DNA from: Lingula anatina
Lineage: Eukaryota; Brachiopoda; Lingulata; Lingulida; Lingulidae
NCBI RefSeq assembly: GCF_001039355.2
Contig: NW_019775669.1
Span: forward strand, 324,802-384,801
Direction of reading: 5' to 3'
DNA: 60,000 nt
How positions within the stretch are numbered: the stretch's first letter is position 1; each line of letters starts with the position of its first letter. This document shows, one piece after another, positions 12,122 through 23,990 of this stretch. The position numbers and the translations under genes are program-made. The notes beneath the pieces were generated by a model. It saw only the letters and a program-made list of their open reading frames with translations, was not told the origin of the DNA and ran no database searches.

Positions 12122-14404
12122 ACTATCAGACTGAATTCAGTCAAAATTGTATTCAATTATTTCCCTCCAGAATAACTGTCTATCCTGGAGTTGTACTCAT
12201 CTCTGATGCATGTACTTACAATGACCAGTGTTTCAGGACTAAGGCTCTTGACTGCCAGAGCTAGCCCTGCTATCAGGCCTCCACCACCTACTGGCACAAT
12301 CACAGCATCCACATCAGACACCTGGTCCATGATTTCCAAGCCCATGGTGCCCTGGCCTGCCAGGATGTGAGGGTGGTCATACCTGGAACATATGGACAAT
12401 TCTTTCAATTTCAGTCACTCCTTCATTTTTTCTTTCTCATACCTGTACATGTACTATGAGATACATGTATGTTGGGATCTTCGGAATAAGCACACAAGTA
12501 AATATATAAACATAGATCTGATTGAGCCAAACATTATAAAAATATTGAAAAAATATAGAGGCACATAACAAATACTTAGTAGCACACTCAAAAAACATCC
12601 TAAACAATTAAGTCAGACTTGCTCACTGAAAAGAATGCAACAGGTTAGAAAAATAAGATCTGGTCAAACATGGAAATCGTTAGTGCTCCATAAGAAATAA
12701 AGCTACTCTCTGTACATTACTCACCCATTGATATACTGTAACTGTTGTTTCTTCCCAAGTCTCATAGCATGTTCTCTAGACTAAAATATTAACAAAACAT
12801 GGCCATTGTTACATATCATGCAAAAATGTCAACAATGAGTGCATGACATTTTGATAACAATCTAGAAAAAGCAAGACGTTAATCGCATAAATCACAAGTA
12901 CATAAATCCTATAAATCAAAAGTACATATGGGCTCCTAATAAAAATATTTGGACTTTTCATATTTATATTCAGTGTCATGATATTTTGATACATAATAAT
13001 CATTAAAAAAATACCATCATAATGCCAAAGTACCAAGTGGACCCAAATATTTGATCTTGTCATCTATCACCAATTTAAAAGGTACAAATAAACACTTATG
13101 GCTTGCTTTGATTTTAGTTCCTCTGGGCAAATAATCAACATGCTGATACTGTACACAACCAGTGATTTTATCTTGAACTCACCTCTCCAATATCCACTCC
13201 CTTTACAATAACACGTGCCCCATACTGTTGACACAGGTTGATCTTCATGAGTGGAGCCACCACTGGCATCACCACAGTGACTGGGATCTTCAGCTCCTGC
13301 CCATGATATGCCAGGGCTAGGGCATGGTTCCCAGCACTGGCTGCTATCACACCACGAGCTTTCTGCTCCTGAAATTAAAAAAAAAAAGGTACACATTTAA
13401 CATGCTTGATACAAGCATATACTGCACTGGTGTGACAGCTGAAGATGTCAATGTTTTAATATCACAGCATTTTATTTTATATAACTTTGTTGTATTTTTC
13501 TTAATGTTTTCCCCCCCCCTTTTTTGGGGGGGGGGTTTATCTCGTAAAAATTCTTTAACTGAGTGAACTACACATATTTTCACATTAAGCAGTCACATCA
13601 TAGCACCCCACAACATCTGTTCACATTATACATGTATTTTTCACATATGTAGTTACCTTGGATAACATCTGGAGGGTGTATCTCGCTCCTCTTTCTTTGA
13701 AGCTAAAAATACAATTTTTTTTTCTTGTGTATGCATAAAGCAGCAAAAACATTCTACTTCATCTCAATTAATTCAGAAAAAAACATCTTTGTATGTTAAT
13801 ATAAACTGATAAGAAAAACTTAGATGCACAACAGTACTGGATTACATCATACCAAAAAAAGCCTACCTTCCTGTTACTTGTAGAAAATCTTTCTTGAAAT
13901 AAATATCTGTTTTGAAGTGATGTGACATAGTGGACCACTGGAATGAAAAATGCAACAGCAACAAGGTTAAACAATCTAACAGAATACTTGCAGTCAGACA
14001 CTTCATTATATAGAAACAATATCACCATCAATTTTTTCACTGAAATATTTTAAAATAAAATTTTGTTAGATGCCAAAATTATCAAAACCTACATGCCATT
14101 TATTTGATCAAACTCTTGCCGATCACATTGGTTTTGGACAAAAAAAAAATTTCCTTACTGTACATGGCGTCTTCTGGACTCCATTTTTGATCTTGTAGGC
14201 AGCAGCACTAATGTCCTGAAACTGAATCTGTCTTGGATGCTCGGGGTCACAAAAAGGATCTTTCAAAACTTCAGTATCCTCCTCCTCTTCTTCCATATTC
14301 TTCCCCTCATCAAATTGACCATTTGGCATGGGGTCATCATCAGATGAAATGTCTCCATTCATTGATGAATGTCCATTCACCATATTGTTCGTCTCTGTTG
14401 ACAT
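9606..14404 (-). CDS. PLP-dependent threonine/serine dehydratase with C-terminal ACT-like domain
   Basis: Exons in transcript order (complement): 14159-14404, 13867-13937, 13657-13702, 13183-13368, 12725-12780, 12220-12382, 11848-11938, 11559-11634, 10681-10806, 10170-10337, 9957-10014, 9606-9731. All boundaries are GT..AG with matching phase; total 470 aa plus stop. The enzyme class deaminates threonine or serine to 2-oxobutyrate or pyruvate plus ammonia, using pyridoxal phosphate. Visible motifs: GSFKERGA with Schiff-base Lys108; SAGNHA at 132-137; [18 protein letters not shown]; the phosphate-binding glycine loop PVGGGG (232-237); [11 protein letters not shown]; and an ACT-like segment from about 382 ([19 protein letters not shown]). 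The first about 60 residues are acidic and low in complexity ([10 protein letters not shown]), with no mitochondrial presequence, so a cytosolic site is inferred. The length and ACT tail resemble catabolic (TdcB-like) dehydratases rather than short vertebrate serine dehydratase. Threonine versus serine preference is not decidable here. Confidence 0.93.
10835..10918. repeat. 84-bp near-perfect inverted repeat in a dehydratase intron
   Basis: Two 42-base arms meet near 10876. The left arm starts TAACCTAACACCCACAAAAA and the right arm ends TTTTTGTGAGTGTTAGGTTA, with few mismatches. It lies 29 bases beyond the 3' splice site preceding exon 10681-10806. It would form a long hairpin in the pre-mRNA. 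No protein or known element is recognised. Confidence 0.85.
12076..12123. repeat. (AAAT)n microsatellite
   Basis: About twelve AAAT/AATA units in the intron between dehydratase exons 12220-12382 and 11848-11938. Confidence 0.9.
13511..13535. repeat. C9-T6-G10 homopolymer hairpin
   Basis: Nine C, six T and ten G in a row form a hairpin with a T loop within a dehydratase intron. It is either real or a consensus artefact; strings like this are hard to sequence. Confidence 0.8.
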
Positions 14405-15917
14405 TATTGGAGTGGGATGGTACTGGAGTGGTATATACTTCTACAGCTGTATGAAACTATAAAAATAAATGTCTAAGTTGCATATCATGTTGCACATCAT
14501 TAACGCAATGAAGTCACTGGGTGCATGACAATGGCTGTTTTAGTACAGACAAGGCATATCATATCAGGCATGCACATAATGAACAACATGAAAGAATGGT
14601 GTGGGAGACTAAGTGCATGGCACATGCAGCAAACGTGATCAATGAGGTGGAAAGAAAGAAGTTCAGGGATGATGGAGAGATATAATAGACATTATTCCCT
14701 TTTTCTCTAAAAAATTTTAATCCATTTCATTGATGGAAATCAAAGTTTGGCAATAGTTCGGTGACCTCCCTTCTCCTGGCAAGTACAACAAATGATTATG
14801 CTTCACACATAGGGGGTTTAACCATCACCAATCCCTGTCTATAAAGGGCGCATGATGCAATAGTTATTCTCTTGTACATGTACAAATGTACCTATAGCTA
14901 GGACCTGTACTTGGGAACAGAATGGCAAATGATCAACATGTAATTGTTAGTGTCATCACTGTGATCGAGGTTGCAGTGGCAGCTGAAAGTTCAGTTTTCA
15001 ATTGTACATATCCAGAAAATTAAACATAAAACCAAAAACATTGGATTATTCAACTGAAACGTAGTCTACTTTGTGCAGGAAGCGGTATCACAGAAAAGGG
15101 TTTGTTTACCTGATAAAACGTTCCAAATGTGTATTGCTCTTGGGCCCCTGGTACTGCTTGAGCATTCAAATGGATCTAGGAAACATGGTGAAGACTGCTT
15201 CAATTTACCGTATCAAGTATACCACACAAGTGTACAAAATAAGTCGAAGTAAGTGTCAAAATATGAGCACGAACCCCTCTTATACACGTCCAAATGACCT
15301 TGAGAGCACAAAACAGCCAATCAGAGCTCACCATTCCGTCACACCCACAATCCCACGTTTGTTTTGGTGTGCCAAGGGTGTCCGCAATATAGCATCAAGG
15401 ACATAAGAATGGCTTTTTCACATGTCCACTATCACACAAATACAAACTGGCAGTCAGTAATATACTTTTAACAATCACCAAAGGAACATTTACACGTACA
15501 TTATTGTAAATTCACATGGTAATACGTGCATCTCGTGATATAAAATCTATTTTTTCGCAGTTGCCTGAATAACAAATATTCTCATTCATTAAAATGGCTA
15601 AATTCTAGTTATAAGAACCTTACTTTACATTGAAAAGGACTATTATTGTGAATTTTGGTAAATAAATTTGAAAAAGTAACAGTGCGTTCGCAATGTTTAC
15701 TTGTTGTCCGACCTTGGATTTGAAAGCGAGACTTCCTGTCACATGACTTGTAGTGCAAACATGGAGATTGATAAGTCGGTTTGGAGACTAGTGTAAAAGA
15801 TATTTAACCTATAAGGAGAGTAGCTGGGAGGGTATCAATTACTTGACATTTAGCTTAGGGATGTAGATATGCATTTCAACTTTAATTTGCGGTTTTCCGA
15901 TTTTCTTTAAACGAACC
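14405..15917. promoter_or_regulatory. Divergent promoter region between the dehydratase (minus) and RhoGAP (plus) genes
   Basis: The two genes start 1.5 kb apart in opposite directions, so both 5' UTRs and promoters lie here. On the RhoGAP side an ETS-type site (ACTTCCTGT, 15731-15739) overlaps an E-box-like TCACATGA (15739-15746). On the minus strand a likely 3' splice site (TTTTTATAG, about 14460) and a possible donor (CAG|GTAAAC, 15104-15109) suggest a noncoding first exon for the dehydratase beginning above 15110. These assignments are inferred from consensus sites only. Confidence 0.4.
15861..15910 (+). promoter_or_regulatory. Upstream start codons in the RhoGAP leader
   Basis: Just before the main ATG (15918) there is a minimal start-stop ATGTAG (15861-15866). 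A 13-codon uORF (15869-15910) then ends 7 bases before the main start. A further 11-codon uORF lies at 15761-15796. If the transcript includes them, they would lower or regulate translation of the full-length start. Confidence 0.4.
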
Positions 15918-17312
15918 ATGACATCTGTTGGTGAGAAAATTACCCACAAAATTGACAAGATCGGGAAAGCCTTGGGTTCGGCTCGAGCGGGATCGCTGTC
16001 ACGGAAAAAGAAATCTCGGAGGGACTCAACAGATGCATCGTTGGTAGGTTTCTTAGAATTTATGCCACTGTTATGATATATAGAGTTATATCGAAGAAAA
16101 GCAGCATTATTTCTTGGATCTAGATGCCTGAATAATAGTGATAGCCTCTCGCTGTTATCATCGTTGATCGGTTGATAACGCTGAGAACTCAGCCAAAGTG
16201 CGAAGTACAGTGAGCAGGCATAGAAACATTGTGAATCAACTCATTGACGTACAACGTGTACAAAACTTATTTTGCCATCTTACCCTTCTAGTCTGTTCAT
16301 AAATGACAAACAAAATTAGACAATCATTGCGGTGATTATATTAGGTGAATACAGGGACAACATCCAGTGTGTCACTTGTTGTTATGCAGTATTGTTTACA
16401 TAATTTATAAACTGTAATTTGAAAAATTATATGAAACTTGATTGTATGAAGACATGTCTTATTGTAGAATTATAGAAACTATTTAAATTGCTATCAGAAA
16501 CCTATTTTTATTCTAAACATGGTGGAACTGTTGGTGAATGAAGTGTTTTACAGACCTGTTGCATACACTGTGCACATACTAGTACATGTAGGCCAACAGC
16601 AACCCATCCTCAGACTGGTCTCTCATTCAAAAGTACCACTCCAAGGGAAGAAAAGTTAATTAAAAAGTACATATGAACTGAGCATTGGTGGATGGTGGAT
16701 TCCCAATAACGCATTTATAGATAAACCATTTCTACTAGTTTCTTATATGACTCAGATAAATTTGACAAGAGATAAATCACTCAGTCAATGATAAGAGACT
16801 TTTAAATTGCTCCTTTCTTTAATTTTTTGGTTGTAAATTTAACCTACTGATCTGACTTACTTATCTACCCTATTTATATACAGCATAGAAGCTAGCAAAA
16901 AAAAAAAAAAAAAAAAAAGGTATCCAACTGAAGGATATGTTAAATTTGTCTTTTTTTAATTTTCGTTTATTAATAGATAAAAAGTAAACACTGTACATTT
17001 TATGTAGCAAAATTGGAATAGTTCAGCATTTTAGTAGAATTTTCTATACAAACAGTGAGTTCAGAGTGTCCAAGAAATTAGAATAGTATTTTGTATTCTG
17101 TTATAAGTTACTACCTGCCTATGTAATGATGAATAGTTTGGCATGAGGCAGAATTTGATAGATTATTTTGGAAATAAGTTTTAACCCTGGCCAATGGTCT
17201 GAAGACATGCTGAAAAGAATTCCTAGAGGTTTGTGGTGATAAAAAAGTAGAATATTACCATGTTTGGGCTATCTTCATTCTGGCTAGATTTAAATTCAAA
17301 ATTCTATATATN

Positions 17313-17352
<40 letters not shown>

Positions 17353-20300
17353 ATTCCAATATCATTTTTCAGGTAATATTAATGTTAAATGATGCCTTTT
17401 AGTAATTCTCTTAGTTATACTATTTGAAACTATATGCTGGCATTTGGTCGGCTTAAATTGACAAAAAAGTTGACTTCATGTGCATCTTTAAAAACCCAAA
17501 TATTATACATTTTATTGTGCCCAGTATTAAAGATAATAGACACTTAAGAAGTTCTTAGTCACTGAAGTACTGAGCCATGGGAATTACTTTGAGTTTTTTC
17601 CCTATTTTCTCGTGATGGTTGATATAAATTTACAAGGAGGGTTAACCAGCATAAGTGTTGTGGTCATTACTTAACTGATACATGGAGTCCTTGTTTCAGA
17701 GATGACATCTGAAACCTCCAACTCTTAAATGGCCAGTCAAGTTTACATCAGGATATAATAATTGTTAACTATGGTGGCATGAAACAAACCTTACATGAAA
17801 TGTTAATCATTGTCAGTATTTTTTATATCGGATGAGATATGCAATCGTAATCATTGCCTCTGTGATAACAATTTATTATTTATGGTAGCATATATATATT
17901 CTTAGTTTTTAGTTCATTCTGTTCTCTGGACTAACAGGTGTTTATAGCTATGTACCTTTGAGGCCTTTCAGAACAGAAGATCCAAGGTTTTCTGATCCAT
18001 GAATCAAATATGGCAGACCCTACATGAAAGAAGAGCCAACTAATCCGCTGATGGTCTCCTTGCCTCTACATGCGATGTCCTTACAGGGGTCTAGCAATTG
18101 AACCTCGGAAGTCGTGATTTAATCTGTTTAATGGCACGTGTATAGAGGCGGAGAGACCATCAACGTATTAGTCAGCTCTTCTTTCATGTAGGGTCCGACA
18201 TATTTGATTTGTGGATCAGAAGATCCTCGGATCTTCTATTCTGAACGGCTTCTTTGACTTTGTAAAAGTGTCATACAATCAGAGTTCACAATTCGTGTTA
18301 ATCAATGCTCATGCCTGATGTGTGTCTCTTCACAGCATTTTATTTTGTCACGTCTCCAAAACATTCAACAAGTCGCACTGTGCACACCAAATCATTTCCG
18401 TGCCATGTTATTTTTAAAAACATAACATGATTCAAAAAGTATAAAGATCAGATATGATTGTAATTTCTTCTTGCAAGAACTTGGAGGGGGAAGTGGCTCA
18501 CAGTGACAAATCAATGTTTGCAAGCAAAAAGGCACACAGAGCCTCAATTTAGATATTGAGCAATCAATTGTTCTGTCGTGAATTATTAACCAGCCCTGAG
18601 CCTGGTCAATGTGTTGAGTGCCCTGCAAAAACATTTGAAGCTGGCGACTTTGATACAAGGCCAGATTTTAGTGGAGACATAAAGCAGTGATATTCCCTAA
18701 TCTAGCATGATTATCACCAGCATAACAATGGAAAAATAGATTACTAGGATATATTGGCCTGTTCTATTTTTTGTATGCTTTAAATGGGGCTGTTTTATTT
18801 GTACCTGTCAAATGGTACTCGATTCTTGTTTACATGTATAGTATGGACGGTAGTGCCTGGGGACTTTGCCATGAAATACAATATGTATTGATTATGATTG
18901 ATCAAAACTTGTATACACTATTTGATTGATCCTGAAGAGTGCTGGACATTTCATATGGTAGCTTAACTGAGTAGAATGGACTCCACATAGTATAGATAGG
19001 GTCATAAAGGGCTAAATAACTTAAAAGGACTTAACAATGGTGACTTTTAGACTGGAGCTAATTAACAAGCAGTGAAATTGAATTTTATCTTAAAGTAGCT
19101 TTTTGAAACATGCTTCAATTTTATGTTTCATTTGGAACACAAGTATACCACATTTTGTATCTAGGGTCCAAATTATAAAATACTGTCAAATTTCCCTCTA
19201 TGATTCATCAAACTTTTATATTAGCTTGATCAAGGACAAGGAGGGGGCATGCTTTAAGTGTTGCTTTTCCCTCAAAAATTTACTCAGCTGACAAGCCACA
19301 CAGGTATGCCTGTGTACAAGGCCATTGAAAAGTGCTTGTGCAAACACATTCATGTAGACAGGCATATTTCACATATATCCCATTAACATACAAAATTTGA
19401 TAGCAAGCTTTACTCATTCATTATTAAGCTTCTTCATATTAACACTGATAAGTATCAAAGGTTTTATGAGGAAATTACTGCATAGTGGGCATTCCCTCAG
19501 CAGTTTCTGAGGACCAAAGGTGCTTTAACGCAACGTCAATATTACAAGAAAATCAGTCTAAAATACACCATCCGATGGTTAGAAATTTAGACAGTCCGAA
19601 TCGAATCGTAGTTCCTGAGACAAACAGATCAGTTGTGTTTTGGACCAGCAGCCACCTTTGAATGAAGTCCTGTTCCCAGGATGTTTCATGGATGTTACCC
19701 AACCCAAACACAACTTCTGAAACATACATTGTTGTTTTGTGTTCAGGTTGCCTACTAGTATAAATTGTTTAAGTCAAGTGCTTCATGATTTTTGTCACCA
19801 TCATCTTTGGTATCATCAACTTCTAAGTTTGAGCTCTGATAATGGGGCATATGTTATGCACATGAAAAGTGTCTGGTCACTTCTCTTTAGGAATACCTAT
19901 GACATCAACTCCATGTGCACATATATTTTGAGATTTTGAGACCCCTCTTCTGAGACTATGAAATGGTCTGCACATTGATTAAACCCATGCACATATATAT
20001 CCAACACTTGTAACTAACATTTGTTAACTTATTCATAGCCGTGTATCTTATCTGAAGTACAGGTATAACCTCAAAGGCTGAAGTAGACTTGGACTGGGAT
20101 GACTGTGATGGATATCTACACTAAGCTCATTGTTTTATCTGCTCTGAAGTGTGGGCCCTACTGTTTATGGTCTGTCCCAACTTCTGTTATGTCATTAAAC
20201 TGACCTGTAATCTAGAGTGGACATGTGATCCCCGGGGTGCTTGTACTTTGCAATGGTATTTTGCTTGATAACTTTTTAAACAACACTGATCTTACAATAT

Positions 20301-23300
20301 GTTTGTAGGTGTCAGTGTAGAATGTTTTGATCCGGCACAAATGCTTTTATCAAGTAAATGTAAATATGATAAGACATGTACTTGTGTACATGTCCTGCTC
20401 TTCTGGTGTTATTGAGTCTATTTTACTTGAACATGTCCATATCCGTTTATGCCTGAGTGTAGTGCAATTAAGTGTCATATTTTTTAAGATGTAGGAAGAA
20501 GTGTGTTTGTATTAAGTTTTAGGAAAGATTTTTAAAGGCGGATTGGAACAAGATTACAGCATCATAGCAAAATGTCCATATTAGTTTGATTACTTGTTTT
20601 TAAATTACGAAACTTTCCAAAACACTGGTTACTTGTAAACATATGCCTTCAAAAAAACGTGATGGTGGTTTTAAATATTTAATCAAATTACGGGTTTAAT
20701 GAAGCAACTTTTTTCATTTATAAATCCTGTATTTATATGTGGGCTTGTAGAAATAAAAGAAGCATTTATTTATTAATGTGACATGTGTGAAGTATATATA
20801 CAATTCACCCTTGAATGCTTAACCATAATTAGGTTGCATGTTTTCTTTCATTTATGCTTGTATTTTGGTATTAACTGTCATATACATGTGCCTTGACCTC
20901 AAGTAATTAAGGTGGTCGCCCTTGTCCCTTGCTCACCTGAGGGGGTAAACAGTCAGGTCCTCCAGGATTTACCTTGTTTCTGACAGGAGATCAAAGATAA
21001 AATTTGGAGATTTACTCTACCTCCAAGACAGCTGGGTGAAGGTGTGACATTAATGTCACCCGCGATATATATAGCTGTATGTATAAGAGGCCTGCTTCCT
21101 CCCTTGCTGCATCATAAATTTTTATGTCTCTAGTTAATTTCTTAGTTTCTGCACTGGATGAACCTGCACTGAATCAATTAAGATTTGAAAAGAGCATGCA
21201 TTGTAGTTTGATACAGCATTCATTGATTGGGATGAACAATGTCTCTATTAATTCTCGTATTGATTAAAAGTGGTACTATTACTAGTTTAACTAACAAGAA
21301 AAGGAATTACTAAGATAGCCATTTAAAAAAGTTTGTCTTTATCATGAATGGATACAGAAATGTCTTTTCACTACGTTAACATAAAATAATCATAAAAGAT
21401 ATGGGACAAAAGACAGGCTATTGAATCTATAAAGTCATGCCATACATTTAGTTGTCTTTATTCTGAAACTTTACCATCTAAGAACATAGTATGCTAAACA
21501 AGGAATAAAAAATGGTCATTTTCTCCAAATAATTTGCATGATAGATAAATGTCATAAGAATGATAATTGATTTCTTTGGCCATATCAGTGCAGACCAAGG
21601 CATGTCATCTTGTTTATTTTGCATCAGTCTGAGAGCAATTATTTTTGTTTACAGATGTTAAAAAGACTTCATATTTTGACCAAAGTAGATTAAATTTATA
21701 TGCATAAATGTATAGCAGGAAGTTGAAGGAAGCATATTATATATATTTAAATAATGCTTTTCTTTATTTGTTTTCTCAAGATATACTAGACTGCCATCTG
21801 TACTGTTTCAAACATTTCGACCTAGCAAATTTCAAAATTCCTGCGTAGTTCTTGCATGCCTCGATATCGCTGCCTGGTTAGGTAGGAGGCCAGACAACAT
21901 AACATTCCAGTTGTGTTTGGAAAGGGGAAAGCAGCAGGGAAAATCTTGAGTCTTGGCTATTTCATTTAGCGTTTTTTATTGAAAATTAGGTCGCTAGATG
22001 CTGGCTTCCATTGCTGATTTATTCTGTGAAATCTACAGAACGGAACTGTAGTTGTGGATATAGGACTTGTTTGCTTTTGAAGCTTAGGTAGGAGTTTATA
22101 TCCAAATCTTATAGACCTCAGTCTGCAGTTGTATTAGTGCCGTGAAGTGGATACTCTAGTTAATTCTGGGAGCTGCTGTTGAGAAGGGCAGCCGTCAGTG
22201 GGAATCAAGGAAGGGCACATGTCATGAATGATATGTACTGTAGTAGTGGTAAGAGTCCAAACTTGTTCTACCTCACTTGTGTAGAACTTTACACTTAAGT
22301 GTTAAAGACAATTTACTGTGGAAAATGAAAAGCAAAAATGTCTTTTTTTTTTTTTAGACAGTTTACATCAATGATTTAAAAAAAATTTGATTCTCTGATT
22401 GGAGAAAATATTTCTTGGGTGGCCTCTCAGTAAAAAGCGTGAAGGAATTTGATGAAATATTATTGTTGTTGAAAATGTGCACAGTATATGTATGATATTG
22501 GACCTGTCTGAGACAAGTTTTATAGGAAACTGGTGTAAATCGATACAAAATTTGCCAAGAGCTTCATTATTTGCACCAGAATAGATGCCTATAGTGTCCT
22601 ATTGTAATTGTTGTAACAAATTCAACATGTATTTAATGACATCCATATTTCAAGGGCTCATTTTCTCCCTGTTACCCCACACGCAGTTAGTGTACAATTA
22701 CTTCACGATAAACATGTCATTTTAAGGGATGTTAAAGATTGTAAATTTGAATACAGTTCATATGGGTGAAATCTATCGACCTGGGAACTGAATGGCCATG
22801 TGTTTGCTCTGGCTCCCGATCACCTGTCCTCGGTGGAGAAAAAGTAAACAGCTAGATTATTTATGAGCATGGGGTACTTAACGGCAACTATTTAGTTATT
22901 TGCTCTGCTTTTACACTGAGCTAGATTATAGACTCGATCACCAGCTTCATGTTTCTGTTTCTGTCATGAATGCTTGTGTAGGGCTTGTGACAATGATACA
23001 TTGAAATTTGGGATCTTTCAGTAAGTGTGACCCCACTTTTAACTGATCTTGATCTCATTTAAAAGAGTAAACTATTAAAAAAATTCCATTGGATTGGTCC
23101 TCTTATCAACATCTTGACTCTATATTATGTACTTTATGTGGATTGTTAGTAATTTGGGCTCGTTGTAATTGTTGTTATAATTATTTTAAATGAAAGGTAA
23201 AGAACCATTTACTCAAACAAGCAAATGTTTGTGGGGCAGGAAGCTAGACATGAAAAGGTGTAATAATGTCTTCTTTAATGACTGCACACTAGCATGATAA

Positions 23301-23950
23301 AACTTGTTACAAGCATTCTATATGTGAAATTCACTTGCGCCAATATAATTTGTGTATACTAAGTTAAGCTATCAACACCACAGATGCAAATTAGATGTTA
23401 TTTATAGGTCATAAAAATTGCAATGGTTTTTAAGGTAGTCATAGTTCTGCATAATGTCTCAGGTTATAACTAATTCTCTCTAAGAAATGCTTGTTGGAAT
23501 GTTGCAGAACTGATGAAAGGAATTGTTTGCTATGGATTTATCAGCTGATCCGGATTATGATATCTATCACTGATTTTATGATATCTTGGCAAATATTTTG
23601 TGGTGTTAATAGGACCTATTAGTACGTTGACTTGTATATATAAGATTTAACATAAGTATTGGATCTAAGTGTTTGCTACAGTTTCTTTCTTACAAGCAAC
23701 TAGCTAATAACAGTCCTAGGACTGCTCTTGGGATTTGGATCATGTGAGAGAGAGCCAAGGAAATGAGATTTTTCAGATTCAACAGTATTGCTCATTGGTA
23801 CTAAAGGTATGTTAAAAACATCAATAGCATAAACATTGCACAGTGTTAAGATTTCTGTAGAGTACAAACTGCAAAAATAGCATGCAGTGAAAAACTATTT
23901 TAGAAGGTTAAGGATATTGTCACCAGTTCATTCGTTGCAGAGTTAGAACC

Positions 23951-23990
<40 letters not shown>

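Noticed and set aside
15071-15406. 111-codon plus-strand frame in the divergent promoter region
   Set aside because: No recognisable domain; better explained as leader/promoter sequence of the minus-strand dehydratase.
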